Shown: positions 49,863 through 59,337, counted from the stretch's first letter. The stretch: 64,000 nucleotides of DNA from Desulfobacteraceae bacterium (GCA_014237395.1 JABZFP010000037.1:1-64000), one strand, 5' to 3'. The notes: generated from the sequence alone by a model not told the origin. Program-made: numbers and translations.

Positions 49863-51954
49863 GGTCAACCTCCACCGAGCCGATCATTTGAACCTGCGCA
49901 TTGTTCATGACTTCGTCGTAGGAAAGCACTGCCAGGTTGGGGACCATCCGATCGATCAGGCGTTTGAAATGCGGTCGAATCTGGGCCGAGCACAACACCA
50001 CCGGTTGGCTGTTGAGGGCGGCAAACGCTTCGATGTGTTTGGCCATGGCCTGTACGATCTTCTCAACGGCCCGGGGGTCCATGGCCAGGAAGCTGCCGTG
50101 ATCGGTTCGTTGGATCGCCTCTGAAATGGAAACCTCCACCCCCTGATCAAGGGTGACCGCCGCCAGCGAACCGTCGGCCCCCACATAGGGCTTCACGATC
50201 GATCGTGCCAGCGCTTGCCGGACATATTCCGTCAGGATGTCCAGGTCTTTGGTCATGGGTGTCCAGTCGGCCAGTGTTTCCAGAATCGCCAACAGATCGC
50301 GAATCGAAACCTGCTCTTTCAGCAGGTTCTGGAGCACCTTGACGACGCCGCCCAAAGGCAATTGATTGGGAATGAGTTCTTCAACCACTTTCGGGTAAGT
50401 CTGTTTAAAATGATCCAGCATGCGCTGGACTTCCTGCCGTCCGACGAGTTCATAGGCGTGGCGGGTGATGACATCGGAAATATGGGTGGTCATCACCGTG
50501 GCCAGGTCGACCACCGTGTGCCCGTTGGCGATGGCCTTTTCACGATGTTCTTCCTTGATCCATACGGCGGGAAGCCCGTAGGTGGGCTCATGGGTCGGGA
50601 TGCCGTCGATCTGACCTAAGGCATCCCCCGGGTTCATGGCGAGATAATGATTCAGGGTCAACTCGCCGCGTGTGATTTCATTGCCTTTGAGCAGAATACG
50701 GTACTCTCCCGGCTGCAGCTGCATGTTGTCCTGGATGTGAACCGGGGGCACGATCAACCCGATCTCTTCCGCTGCCTGCTGGCGAATGGATTTGATGCGG
50801 GTCAACAGTTCGCCGCTCTGGTCCACATCCACTAAGGGTATCAGGCCGTAGCCCACTTCCAGGGACAAGATATCGAGGGGTTGAAGATCTTCCAGATTCT
50901 CGACCGGGCGGTCGCCTTCCGGCAAAAGATCGACCGCTTCCTGTGCTTCGGTATCGGCTTTGCCGGCCTTGTACACCACATAGGCAACCGTCGCGGCGGT
51001 GGCTGCCAGGGTCATGAAGGGCAGCGTCGGCAATCCTGGAATCATGGCGAAACCCAGCAGTACCGCCGCGGCAATACCGATAGCACGATGCTGAAATAGA
51101 ACCTGTGACGTAATATCGCGGCCAAGGCTGGATTTCGAGCCGGCGCGGCTGACAATGATACCGGCGGCCGTGGATACGATCAGCGCCGGAACCTGCGAGA
51201 CCAGCCCGTCACCCACGGTCAACAGGGTATAATTCTGAGCGGCGTCCCCAAAATTCATGCCATTCTGAAGAACCCCGATGGTCAATCCGCCTAATATATT
51301 GATCAGGGTAATAATGATGCCGGCAATGGCGTCGCCGCGGACGAACTTGTTGGCACCATCCATGGCGCCGTAATACTCGGCTTCCCGGGCGATGTCTTCG
51401 CGGCGCTTGCGGGCTTCGTCTTCGGTAATCAGACCAGCGTTCAGATCCGCATCGATGCTCATCTGCTTGCCCGGCATGGCATCCAACGTAAACCGGGCGG
51501 CGACTTCGGCAATGCGACCGGCGCCTTTGGTGATAACCATAAAATTGATAATCACCAGAATCAGGAAAACGATAATGCCGACCAGATAGTTCCCACCCAC
51601 CACAAAGCTGCCGAAGGCCTGAATCACCTTCCCGGCAGCACTGGTGCCTTCCACCCCACTCAGTAAGATGATGCGGGTCGAGGCAATATTGAGCGACAGT
51701 CGGAACAGGGTTGCCAGCAGCAAGATGGTCGGGAAGGAGGACAGTTGCAGCGGATGGACGATGTACATTCCCACCAGCAAAATAACGATGGAAAAGGTAA
51801 TGTTGAAGCTCAGCAGAAGATCCAGAATAAAGGCCGGCAGCGGAAGGATCATGAACACCAGGATGCCCACGACAAGGGCTGCCATGAGAATATCCGAGTT
51901 GTTGGTCAAAGCTTCGAGCTGCCCGGGAAGCTTTTGCTGATCAGCGTATTCCAT
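49852..51954 (-). CDS. flhA: Flagellar type III export gate protein FlhA
   Basis: A 700-residue export gate component. About eight N-terminal membrane segments (residues 25-330) include the conserved cytoplasmic loop with R-D-A-I-A-G-I-I-I-T-L-I-N-I-L-G-G; the C-terminal half is the cytoplasmic nonamer ring that receives chaperone-substrate complexes. All expected motifs are present and the length is canonical. It is the first gene of the flhA-flhF-flhG-fliA run, with a sigma-54-like promoter about 80 bases upstream. Its end overlaps the flhF start. Confidence 0.98.
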   Translation of the reverse strand: MEYADQQKLPGQLEALTNNSDILMAALVVGILVFMILPLPAFILDLLLSFNITFSIVILLVGMYIVHPLQLSSFPTILLLATLFRLSLNIASTRIILLSGVEGTSAAGKVIQAFGSFVVGGNYLVGIIVFLILVIINFMVITKGAGRIAEVAARFTLDAMPGKQMSIDADLNAGLITEDEARKRREDIAREAEYYGAMDGANKFVRGDAIAGIIITLINILGGLTIGVLQNGMNFGDAAQNYTLLTVGDGLVSQVPALIVSTAAGIIVSRAGSKSSLGRDITSQVLFQHRAIGIAAAVLLGFAMIPGLPTLPFMTLAATAATVAYVVYKAGKADTEAQEAVDLLPEGDRPVENLEDLQPLDILSLEVGYGLIPLVDVDQSGELLTRIKSIRQQAAEEIGLIVPPVHIQDNMQLQPGEYRILLKGNEITRGELTLNHYLAMNPGDALGQIDGIPTHEPTYGLPAVWIKEEHREKAIANGHTVVDLATVMTTHISDVITRHAYELVGRQEVQRMLDHFKQTYPKVVEELIPNQLPLGGVVKVLQNLLKEQVSIRDLLAILETLADWTPMTKDLDILTEYVRQALARSIVKPYVGADGSLAAVTLDQGVEVSISEAIQRTDHGSFLAMDPRAVEKIVQAMAKHIEAFAALNSQPVVLCSAQIRPHFKRLIDRMVPNLAVLSYDEVMNNAQVQMIGSVEVDHAD

Positions 51955-52346
51955 TCGATTTCCGTTATTGAAAAATTGGGGTTAATCCGCACGTGTCATC
52001 TTGAAACGATCTATTTGAAGCGAACCATTCTGCAGGATTCATGCCTAATGAAGGACACAAATCATTGTATTTCGCGACCGCGCCCAGTACCCCGCAATAT
52101 CAATGCAATTTCAATGAAATACCCGCTTGCCCGGTGCATCCGCATTCATTGTAATCAACGCCAGCGACCATACGATTCCTGTCAAGGTTTTGACGGATGG
52201 TTATTTTTCGCTTCGCGGAAACGGCAACGGGAGAAATTTAATAGCCCGGGGATTGCAGCACCAGTCAGCGTCATCCGCCAAAGGTGGTGGACTGCGCCAT
52301 AACCACGTCATAATTGAAACAGACGAAGGTCGGCGAGTGGCGATCG
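51955..52346. other. Intergenic region between flhB and flhA
   Basis: This 392-base stretch is the largest break between the two halves of the export-gate genes. It holds the flhA promoter at 52031-52046 and a small palindrome, ATTTCA-A-TGAAAT, at 52108-52120 about 65 bases further upstream. I see no gene in the rest. Confidence 0.6.
52031..52046 (-). promoter_or_regulatory. Sigma-54-like promoter of flhA operon
   Basis: The minus strand reads AGGCATGAATCCTGCA. GG-N10-GC spacing is exact; relative to TGGCACG-N4-TTGCA the first base, the sixth base and the first T of the -12 differ. The predicted start is about 65 bases before flhA. Confidence 0.62.
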
Positions 52347-53423
52347 TTATCCGGAGTGACGGATGCCCTTGAGGCGGTAGACGTAGGCCAGCACTTCCGC
52401 CACGGCACGGTAGAGTTCCTCGGGGATGAAATCGCCGATTTCGGCGGAACGGAAAAGGGCCCGGGCCAGCGGCTTGTTTTCAACCCGTGGCACGTTATGT
52501 TCCTCGGCAATTTCGCGGATGCGCAGGGCCATGTAGTCGGCGCCTTTGGCCACCACCTGGGGAGCGGCCATTTGTTTGGCGTCAAATTTGATGGCAATGG
52601 CAAAATGGGTCGGGTTGGTGATGACCACATCCGCCGATGGAATCGCCTCCATCATGCGCCGCTGGGCCATTTCCATCTGCATGCTGCGAATACGGGACTT
52701 GACCTGGGGATCGCCGTCGCTCTGTTTGCGCTCTTCCTTGATCTCCTGCTTGGTCATCATGAGATCTTTCTGGTGCTGCCAGCGCTGATAGGCGAAATCG
52801 GCCGTGGCCAGAACGATGAGTCCCAGGCACACAAAAAAGGCGATTTTGAAGGCGACCTCCCCCATGTAGGCAGCCGTATCGATCACCTCCATATGAATCA
52901 ACGACGGGATGGAAACAAGCTCCCCCCGCAGTATCACATAGGCAATCAGACCTACAAACCCGATCTTGAAAATGGATTTGACCAGTTCCACCAGCGATTT
53001 GAGCGATACCAGACGTTTGATGCCGCTGATGGGATTCAGTTTTTTTAAATCGGGCGCCAGCAGGTCCTCTTTGAGATTGAAACCGAACTGGGCTACGTTG
53101 GCGACAATCCCGATCACCAGCAGGGCGAGCATCATGGGCATCAGGATCGAAAGGGTCTCATTGAACAGCCACCCCACCATAAGGTGAACCGATCCGGCGT
53201 TCTGAATCCATCCGCCTCCCAGGTTGCGGAAACTGACGCGCATGAGATCGGCCAGCTTCTGGGCCATGGCCTGACCGCCGAAATAAAAAACGGCCAGGGA
53301 GGTCATCAGGATCATGGCGGACGGGATCTCGCGGCTCTGGGCCACCTGCCCTTTTTTGCGGGCGTCTTCGAGTTTCTTGGCCGTCGGTTTCTCGGTACGG
53401 TCCATGCCGTTGTCTTGTGCCAT
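52347..53423 (-). CDS. flhB: Flagellar export switch protein FlhB
   Basis: A 358-residue protein of the export apparatus that switches specificity from rod/hook to filament substrates by self-cleavage. Four membrane segments (about 33-205) are followed by a cytoplasmic domain with the autocleavage site N-P-T-H at 270-273, nearly the same position as in Salmonella. It overlaps no neighbour and follows fliR by nine bases. It is the last gene of the fliL run. Confidence 0.98.
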   Translation of the reverse strand: MAQDNGMDRTEKPTAKKLEDARKKGQVAQSREIPSAMILMTSLAVFYFGGQAMAQKLADLMRVSFRNLGGGWIQNAGSVHLMVGWLFNETLSILMPMMLALLVIGIVANVAQFGFNLKEDLLAPDLKKLNPISGIKRLVSLKSLVELVKSIFKIGFVGLIAYVILRGELVSIPSLIHMEVIDTAAYMGEVAFKIAFFVCLGLIVLATADFAYQRWQHQKDLMMTKQEIKEERKQSDGDPQVKSRIRSMQMEMAQRRMMEAIPSADVVITNPTHFAIAIKFDAKQMAAPQVVAKGADYMALRIREIAEEHNVPRVENKPLARALFRSAEIGDFIPEELYRAVAEVLAYVYRLKGIRHSG

Positions 53424-53432
53424 GCCCGCTCC

Positions 53433-54215
53433 TTAAGACCCCATCAATCTGAGCAATGGGACCAATCCGACCCCGAATCCGTCGAACAGTTCCCGTAAAT
53501 ACGGTTGCAGGTACGGCAGACTGAAAACCACGAACAGAAGTCCCACGATGATTTTCAGCGGCATCGCCACAATAAAGATGTTCATCTGGGGCACGGTGCG
53601 TGCCATGAGACCGAACGAAACGCTGGTCAGGATCAGCACCACGATCACTGGCGCACCGATTTTGAGGGCAATCACAAACATGGTGCCGGCCGTTTCCATC
53701 AGGTAGCCGACAAACGAGGCCGACAGCACGAACTGGAACGGTGGTATAATCGCAAAACTGTCCACCATGGCCCGGAAAAACCAGTGATGCGCATCGATGG
53801 CCAGAAATATCAGCATGGCCATCAGGTTGAACGCCTGGGCAAGGATGGGCGTCTGCATACTGGTGGCCGGATCCATGATGTTGGCGATCGCCAGCCCCAT
53901 CTGGAAGCCGGACACCTGGCCGGCCATCTGGATTCCCGCCATGATCAGCCGAATGGCCAGACCAATCCCCAACCCCAGCAACACTTCGCTGATGACGCCC
54001 AGGGTCATGAAGATCCATCCGGTCATGGCGGGCAGGATGGTCAAATCGATGACCGGGAAAAGGGTCAGGGCCACCGCCAGGGACAGACCGGCTTTGAACA
54101 TATTCGGTACATTGTTGCCACTGAAGATCGGCAGGCTCATCATAATGACCGTGACCCTCAGAAACACCAGAAGAAACATCTGAACCTGCGGATATGAAAC
54201 CTGGAGGGAGATCAT
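53433..54215 (-). CDS. fliR: Flagellar export protein FliR
   Basis: A 260-residue inner-membrane protein of the FliPQR export gate, all hydrophobic with about six membrane segments. The segment G-L-A-I-R-L-I-M-A-G-I-Q-M-A-G-Q and the D-A-H-H-W-F-F-R-A segment are typical. It follows fliQ by 22 bases, with flhB next. Confidence 0.96.
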   Translation of the reverse strand: MISLQVSYPQVQMFLLVFLRVTVIMMSLPIFSGNNVPNMFKAGLSLAVALTLFPVIDLTILPAMTGWIFMTLGVISEVLLGLGIGLAIRLIMAGIQMAGQVSGFQMGLAIANIMDPATSMQTPILAQAFNLMAMLIFLAIDAHHWFFRAMVDSFAIIPPFQFVLSASFVGYLMETAGTMFVIALKIGAPVIVVLILTSVSFGLMARTVPQMNIFIVAMPLKIIVGLLFVVFSLPYLQPYLRELFDGFGVGLVPLLRLMGS

Positions 54216-54237
54216 AGGGCGTCACGTGGCATCGGTG

Positions 54238-54507
54238 TCACCGGATCGTCTGCGGAAGCCCGATAATGAGATTCTGCATGAAATCGATGAGCACCTGCAG
54301 CATCCACGGGAACGAGATGAGCAGCGCCACGGCCACGGCCAGCATTTTGGGGATGAAGGTCATGGTCATTTCATTGATCTGGGTGGCGGCTTGAAAAACA
54401 CTGATCATCAAACCCACCACAAGCCCGGCCAGCAGCATGGGGGCGGCCAGCAAAATCGTCAGTTTGATGGCTTCCAGAAAAAAACCGGTAACGAATTCAG
54501 GGGTCAT
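54238..54507 (-). CDS. fliQ: Flagellar export protein FliQ
   Basis: An 89-residue protein with two membrane segments (about 14-38 and 52-74), the normal FliQ length. It reads L-A-A-P-M-L-L-A-G-L-V-V-G-L in the first, and F-Q-A-A-T-Q-I-N-E-M-T between them. Placed between fliP and fliR as usual. Confidence 0.96.
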   Translation of the reverse strand: MTPEFVTGFFLEAIKLTILLAAPMLLAGLVVGLMISVFQAATQINEMTMTFIPKMLAVAVALLISFPWMLQVLIDFMQNLIIGLPQTIR

Positions 54508-54522
54508 GACGTTGTCTCCGTA

Positions 54523-55305
54523 TCAACCGAACCCTTTTACCAGGGACCCGACGATCAGATGCCACCCGTCCGCCAGCACAAACAGCATCAGTTTAAAAGG
54601 CAGGGAAATCATGACCGGCGGCAGCATCATCATGCCCATGGACAGGAGGACCGAGGCCACCACCATGTCGATGATCAAAAAAGGGACATACAGCATGAAG
54701 GCCATTTGAAAAGCGGTTTTGAGCTCGCTGATGATAAATGAGGGAATCAGCACGGTGGTCGGCACATCGGCCAGACCGTTGGGGCGTGGTGCTTTGGCAA
54801 TATCCATCAGCATGGCAAGATCTTTTTCCCGCGTCTGTTTGAACATGAAATCCCGCACCGGTTCCATTGCGCGTGTGAGCGCCTCCTCCTGGGAGATTTG
54901 ATTCTCCAGATAAGGGGTGAGCGCCGCCTGGTGCACTTTCTGCCAGACCGGGGACATGACGAAAAACGTCAGAAACAGCGCCAGTCCGATAATCACCTGG
55001 TTGGGCGGCATGGATTGGGTGCCGATCGCCTGTCGCAGGACCGATAGGACGATGGCCATGCGGGTAAACGAGGTCAGCATGATTAAAATGGCCGGAGCCA
55101 GCGAGAGGACGGTCAGCAGCAGGAAGATCTGCAGGACCACCGATGTCTGGGCGGGATTGTCCCCTTCGGGCATCTGAATGCTGAAGAGCGATGCGGCCGG
55201 GATATCGGCCGCATGACCGGCACCGGCGACCGACAGCACAAGACCAAGGGCCAGGATGGCCGTGCAAGCGATCTTTCGCAGGCGATGGGGCGGCATGGGT
55301 TTCAT
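54523..55305 (-). CDS. fliP: Flagellar export protein FliP
   Basis: A 260-residue export gate protein with a cleavable N-terminal signal (about 10-32) and four membrane segments. Hallmarks: M-L-T-S-F-T-R-M-A-I-V-L-S-V-L-R and the later F-I-I-S-E-L-K-T-A-F-Q. I take the ATG at 55305, which overlaps the fliO stop as ATGA; a TTG two codons upstream is an alternative. Confidence 0.97.
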   Translation of the reverse strand: MKPMPPHRLRKIACTAILALGLVLSVAGAGHAADIPAASLFSIQMPEGDNPAQTSVVLQIFLLLTVLSLAPAILIMLTSFTRMAIVLSVLRQAIGTQSMPPNQVIIGLALFLTFFVMSPVWQKVHQAALTPYLENQISQEEALTRAMEPVRDFMFKQTREKDLAMLMDIAKAPRPNGLADVPTTVLIPSFIISELKTAFQMAFMLYVPFLIIDMVVASVLLSMGMMMLPPVMISLPFKLMLFVLADGWHLIVGSLVKGFG

Positions 55306-55697
55306 TCGCAACCACCGGTTAAATCAGCGTCGACGACTTTCCGTTGCAGACCGCCCGACAACCGGCGCAAGTGTTCCTTGAATGACGGGCCGCGGTCGGT
55401 GGAAGACGTTTCAAGCGATGCTTCAAACGTCGGTTCGTCGATGCGATTCAGCAGGGATATCCGATCGTGGGTGACGCCCAGCACCAGCACGGCCCCGGGA
55501 ACCTTGACCAGCGCGATCGACTTTTTTATTCCGAGGGGTGTATTCTCTAAAACGCGAACCGCTTTATGACCGGCCGCACCGAGACCGTTTTTAAAAAACC
55601 GTTTGGAATATACATTGAACGCCAGCAACCCGCCCACGATGAGGACCAGAACGCCAATCATTTTCATCGCGGCGGTGACCAATTCGGGCGTCATCAT
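55302..55697 (-). CDS. fliO: Flagellar assembly protein FliO
   Basis: A 131-residue protein with a single N-terminal membrane segment (about 10-28) and a cytoplasmic domain that reads like FliO: V-R-V-L-E-N-T-P-L-G-I-K-K-S-I-A-L-V-K-V-P and V-L-G-V-T-H-D-R-I-S-L-L. FliO assists assembly of the FliP ring. It overlaps both fliN and fliP by four bases (ATGA), so the three are translated in a chain. Confidence 0.9.
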   Translation of the reverse strand: MMTPELVTAAMKMIGVLVLIVGGLLAFNVYSKRFFKNGLGAAGHKAVRVLENTPLGIKKSIALVKVPGAVLVLGVTHDRISLLNRIDEPTFEASLETSSTDRGPSFKEHLRRLSGGLQRKVVDADLTGGCE

Positions 55698-56083
55698 TTC
55701 AATTTCTCCACACGTTCCATGGGGCTGATGATTTCGGTCACGCGAATCCCGAATTTTTCATTGATCACCACGACTTCACCCCGGGCAACCAGTCGTTGGT
55801 TGGCCAGAATTTCCAGAGTCTCGCCCGCCATTTTTTCAAGCTCGATCACCGACCCCTGCCCCAACTTGAGCAAATCATTGACCAGCATGCGGGTGCGGCC
55901 CAGCTGAACCGTCACTTCCAGAGGGATATCGAGGATGAAGTTCAGGTTTTTATTTTTGGCGGCGGCTTCCCCGCTGTTCAGGGCTGAAAACTGGTATCCT
56001 TTGTCTTTGGTGGCCGAAGCGCCACGCCCTTCGGCGGTCACTTCTTTCAGGGTCACATTTTTTTGATCTCGGGTTGGATTCAT
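55694..56083 (-). CDS. fliN: Flagellar motor switch protein FliN
   Basis: A 129-residue C-ring protein. After a charged disordered N-terminus (1-45), the SpoA domain has I-L-D-I-P-L-E-V-T-V-Q-L-G-R-T (about 50-64), L-K-L-G-Q-G-S-V-I-E-L and R-L-V-A-R-G-E-V-V-V-I-N-E-K-F-G-I-R-V. The C-terminal FliN domain of the fusion gene at 27.5 kb is clearly related but distinct, so this genome segment has two SpoA proteins besides FliM. It overlaps fliO by four bases. Confidence 0.96.
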   Translation of the reverse strand: MNPTRDQKNVTLKEVTAEGRGASATKDKGYQFSALNSGEAAAKNKNLNFILDIPLEVTVQLGRTRMLVNDLLKLGQGSVIELEKMAGETLEILANQRLVARGEVVVINEKFGIRVTEIISPMERVEKLK

Positions 56084-56085
56084 GA

Positions 56086-57072
56086 TTATTCCGCAGCAGC
56101 CTCCTCGGGCGATATGATGTCGACGATTTCAACAGCGCGATTTCCGTTGATAATGCCAGGGTATCCCCGATATTTGGGTTCACTCTCGATTTTGACGGTG
56201 ATGGGATCATGCGGACCGGTATTTAAAGTAAAAATGTCGTCGATCTGCAGTGCAATAAGATCGCCGAAGGTGTGGGAGGTATAGCCCAGTTCCGCAATCA
56301 GGTTGACATTGGTTTCCTCCAGGGTTTTCTGGATACGGTCGCTGAAAGCGGCTTCGGAATCTTTGGCACGCAAATAACGAGATGACAGCTTGTCTTTGAT
56401 CGGCTCCAGCATCCGGTAGGAAATGCACAGGTGGAAATTGCCGGAGAATTCCTCGCCTTTGATGGAAAACACGATCACGATCATCAGCTCGTCCGGACTG
56501 ACCAGGTGGACAAATTCCGGCTTGGTTTCCGTTTTTTTGCTGACGATTTTAATGGAAAACACCGTTTGCCAAGCGCGTTCGAAATCACCCAGCAATTCAC
56601 GGCTCAAGCGTTGCAGCATGCCGATTTCGATCGGGCTGAATTCACGCCCCTGTTTGAGCGGGGCTCCTTTGCCGCCGAACATGCAGTCGATCATCGAAAA
56701 CACCAACCCCGGTTCGATGGCCAGCAGGGCCGAACCGACCAATGGGTCCATGGTGAAAATATTGAAACTGGTGGGGTTGGAAAAGGCCTGGATAAAATCG
56801 CCGTATTTGACCATTTCCGTCGAAACGAACTGGACTTCAAAGGATTGCTGAAGAAGTCCGGTCAACGAACTTTGAAGGAGCCCGGAAAATTTATCGTAAA
56901 CCTCTTCGAGCGCTGAAAACTGGTCCCGCAGCATAATGTTCTGCGAGGTGATGTCATAGGCCTCGGCCTTCGCTTCAGGCGGTTCGTCCTTGGCCGTAAG
57001 GTCCACTTCGCCGCTGTCCATTGCGGACAAGAGGGCATCGATTTCGTCTTGTGAAAGTACGTTGTCTGCCAT
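56086..57072 (-). CDS. fliM: Flagellar motor switch protein FliM
   Basis: A 328-residue C-ring protein that receives CheY-P. The N-terminal CheY-binding peptide L-S-Q-D-E-I-D-A-L-L-S-A lies at residues 6-17, the middle CheC-like domain spans about 45-240 and the SpoA domain the last 80 residues. The start is preceded by the fliL stop, 14 bases away. All expected regions are present. Confidence 0.98.
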   Translation of the reverse strand: MADNVLSQDEIDALLSAMDSGEVDLTAKDEPPEAKAEAYDITSQNIMLRDQFSALEEVYDKFSGLLQSSLTGLLQQSFEVQFVSTEMVKYGDFIQAFSNPTSFNIFTMDPLVGSALLAIEPGLVFSMIDCMFGGKGAPLKQGREFSPIEIGMLQRLSRELLGDFERAWQTVFSIKIVSKKTETKPEFVHLVSPDELMIVIVFSIKGEEFSGNFHLCISYRMLEPIKDKLSSRYLRAKDSEAAFSDRIQKTLEETNVNLIAELGYTSHTFGDLIALQIDDIFTLNTGPHDPITVKIESEPKYRGYPGIINGNRAVEIVDIISPEEAAAE

Positions 57073-57086
57073 GATGGTTGCGCCTG

Positions 57087-57551
57087 CTATTGGATCACAA
57101 AGTCCGTAAAATAAAGATTGGCCACACTTTCGTTGTTGAGCAACTCATTCAGCCGGGTAATGATTTCCGTCCTCAAACTCATCTTGCCGTCCGCGGTGCG
57201 AATATCCTCGAATGTTTTGGTGGAAAGCATCGTCAAGACCACATCCCGGATCTGGGGCAGCCGCTGCTCAAAGGTTGCCGCAGCCTGTTCCGGTGCAAGC
57301 TCCAGCTGCAAAGTTGCGCGCAGATAACGTTTACCGTTGCCGTCCGCCAAATTCACGACAAAGGGGTCGAGCGGAAACATTTCCCCGATCACAACCGCTT
57401 CCTCTTCCTCTTCTTCAACGACTTCTTCGATGACTTCTTCGGGTGGCATGAGGCTTACAATTTTCACCCACATCATGTAAAAACCGCCGCCTACAAGTGC
57501 CATAAAGACCAACATGATCCCGGCGATAATAATGATGGCTTTTTTATTCAT
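57087..57551 (-). CDS. fliL: Flagellar basal body-associated protein FliL
   Basis: A 154-residue single-pass membrane protein that supports stator function. I use the ATG at 57551, with GGGAAG upstream; a start 16 codons earlier is weaker. One membrane segment (about 5-25), an acidic stretch of glutamates (about 43-56, E-E-V-V-E-E-E-E-E-E), then the periplasmic stomatin-like domain ending L-Y-F-T-D-F-V-I-Q. It heads the fliL-M-N-O-P-Q-R-flhB run. Confidence 0.95.
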   Translation of the reverse strand: MNKKAIIIIAGIMLVFMALVGGGFYMMWVKIVSLMPPEEVIEEVVEEEEEEAVVIGEMFPLDPFVVNLADGNGKRYLRATLQLELAPEQAAATFEQRLPQIRDVVLTMLSTKTFEDIRTADGKMSLRTEIITRLNELLNNESVANLYFTDFVIQ

Positions 57552-57712
57552 TGGGTCTTCCCTTTCCGCAAAACTTTTTCCACGCGCCGGTTCGTTCAAC
57601 GCTACCGCCGGTATCCGTCATGCCCCGCGGCTGAAAGAGAACGGAACGCACCACTCTCAACCGCGCGGTGGTATATCTCATAACTGACGTCCCATTATCC
57701 GCACCAAGATTG

Positions 57713-57728
57713 AGCAAATAGCATGCCA
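57713..57728 (-). promoter_or_regulatory. Sigma-54-like promoter of the fliL-flhB operon
   Basis: The minus strand reads TGGCATGCTATTTGCT: -24 TGGCATG (one base from TGGCACG), -12 TTGCT perfect, GG-N10-GC spacing exact. The predicted start is about 150 bases before fliL, leaving room for a long leader. Confidence 0.78.
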
Positions 57729-57908
57729 TGGTCATTTCACCACGCCAATCGACAGCGATCAGCAATCAGCATGCGATGTTATGGTGAAATACGCGTCTGT
57801 TTTCACTCGACAATTACGCTATTGACGCAGGCGCCCAAACACGATTCGGGCGGTTAGGATCAGATCGGACGAATGCCAGGGGCTGGAGGATTGGAGCGGG
57901 GGATTGAC

Positions 57909-57943
57909 GCCCGTCAAGCCATTGACATAATGACTTGACGGGC
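57909..57943. repeat. 10-bp perfect inverted repeat downstream of flgE
   Basis: GCCCGTCAAG (57909-57918) and CTTGACGGGC (57934-57943) enclose a 15-base loop. It lies 66 bases beyond the flgE stop, so it may end or stabilise the flgE transcript, although no T-run follows on the minus strand. Confidence 0.55.
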
Positions 57944-58008
57944 GGCCGCTCGAGCAGGACGGCCGAACGAACGATCCGGCCTTTCCGATCAGCGGGGGAT
58001 CATGATGC

Positions 58009-59238
58009 TTAGCGCTTAATGTTGATCAGTTCATTGAGGATTTCATCACTGGTCGTAATCACCCGTGAATTGGCCTGGAAGGCGCGTTGGGTGGTAATCA
58101 TTTTGACAAATTCCTGTGCCAGGTCAACGTTGGACATCTCAATGGCGCTGGGGCTGATGCTCCCCAAACGTCCGCTGCCGGGCATCCCCGGCATGGCGTC
58201 ACCGGATTCCAGTGAAGAACCGTAAAGGTTGTTCCCCATTTTGGTAAGACCATAATAGGAGGGGAAATCCACCAGGGCCACCTGGAAAAGCGGCACCAAC
58301 TGGCCGTTGGAGTAGGACCCGGTGATGACGCCGGCTTCATCCACCGAAACGCTTCGCAGCATGCCGGCCGGATAGCCGTCCTGGGTCTGGAAGGTCGTGG
58401 TGGACGGCGCCGCGTATTGGTTCAGGTCACCATTGGTCACGTTGGTGGCGTCATACAGATCCCAGGTAATGGCCGGCATGGTGGCGCCGTTGGTAAGCGT
58501 CATATTGATGACCGGATCCGCACCGCCATTCAGGGCACCGGTCGTGGCATCGAAGGTAATGGCCGTGGGGCCGGCCGGCGTCATCGCGGAAGCCAGTGGC
58601 GAGGTGGCCTGCCAGGTCCAGGCATTGTTGCCGGTTTTAACAAAGTCCAGGCTAACGGGGATGTCGTTACCCAGGGAATCGTATACGGTCAGGGTCGTGG
58701 AATAGGTGTCATTGATCGCCGCAGCCGAATCCAGGTTGACGTCAACCGTAAATTGCGTGGTCGCCGAAGGCGGCGTGGTGCTTTCGGTGGGAATCTGGAT
58801 GTTGGCAATGGATCCCAGGGTCATGCTGCCGTCCGCCGCCACCGACTGGACACTGTAGCCCTGCAAAATGAGACCGTCCGGGTTCTCGAGATCGCCATCG
58901 CGGTTGAAGGAAAACTCCCCCGCCCGGGTGTAAAAATTGGATCCGGTTTCGTCCTCCACCTGGAAAAACCCACGGCCATTGATGGCCATGTCCATCGGTG
59001 CACTGGTGTTCTCAAGCGAGCCCTGGCTCCAGACCGGCGTGGTCCCCCAGAAATCGACACCACGGCCGATATCGTTGCCGCCGCCACCGCCTAAGCTCTG
59101 GCTCAACACATTGGCAAAAGACGCCCGGTTGGATTTAAACGCCGTCGTGTTCACATTGGCAATATTGTCGCCGATGACCGTCATTGCGGTTGAATTGGCA
59201 TTCAGCCCTGAAATTCCTGCGAATAATGAACCAATCAT
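58009..59238 (-). CDS. flgE: Flagellar hook protein FlgE
   Basis: A 409-residue hook protein. N-terminal M-I-G-S-L-F-A-G-I-S-G-L-N-A-N and N-I-A-N-V-N-T-T-A-F-K (25-35) and C-terminal M-I-T-T-Q-R-A-F-Q-A-N-S-R are the conserved helices; the middle is a threonine-rich variable region. It is exported through the flagellar gate and its length is set by FliK. A good TTAGGAGGAACTC ribosome site precedes it. flgD lies 99 bases upstream; a separate promoter was not found, so it is probably transcribed from the fliK promoter. Confidence 0.97.
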   Translation of the reverse strand: MIGSLFAGISGLNANSTAMTVIGDNIANVNTTAFKSNRASFANVLSQSLGGGGGNDIGRGVDFWGTTPVWSQGSLENTSAPMDMAINGRGFFQVEDETGSNFYTRAGEFSFNRDGDLENPDGLILQGYSVQSVAADGSMTLGSIANIQIPTESTTPPSATTQFTVDVNLDSAAAINDTYSTTLTVYDSLGNDIPVSLDFVKTGNNAWTWQATSPLASAMTPAGPTAITFDATTGALNGGADPVINMTLTNGATMPAITWDLYDATNVTNGDLNQYAAPSTTTFQTQDGYPAGMLRSVSVDEAGVITGSYSNGQLVPLFQVALVDFPSYYGLTKMGNNLYGSSLESGDAMPGMPGSGRLGSISPSAIEMSNVDLAQEFVKMITTQRAFQANSRVITTSDEILNELINIKR

Positions 59239-59304
59239 GAGTTCCTCCTAATATGGTTAGTCAATCATCATTAAATTAGAATCGTTATGGGGCGCCAAAG
59301 GATC

Positions 59305-59328
59305 CGGGCAGGCCGTGGATCCTGCCCG
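59305..59328. repeat. 8-bp inverted repeat between flgD and flgE
   Basis: CGGGCAGG (59305-59312) and CCTGCCCG (59321-59328) form a GC-rich stem with an eight-base loop just after the flgD stop. A T-run is absent, so it would rather adjust relative flgD/flgE expression than terminate fully. Confidence 0.5.
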
Positions 59329-59337
59329 TCATCCTGT

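Larger units (their letters stand above)
57552..58008. other. Intergenic region between flgE and fliL
   Basis: This 457-base stretch holds the sigma-54-like promoter of fliL (57713-57728) and, nearer flgE, a stable 10-bp hairpin (57909-57943). No further gene is convincing; a 73-codon open frame here overlaps the promoter and fliL start. Confidence 0.6.

Noticed and set aside
57544..57765. 73-codon minus-strand frame upstream of fliL.
   Set aside because: It covers the sigma-54-like promoter and overlaps fliL in another frame, with no recognisable product.
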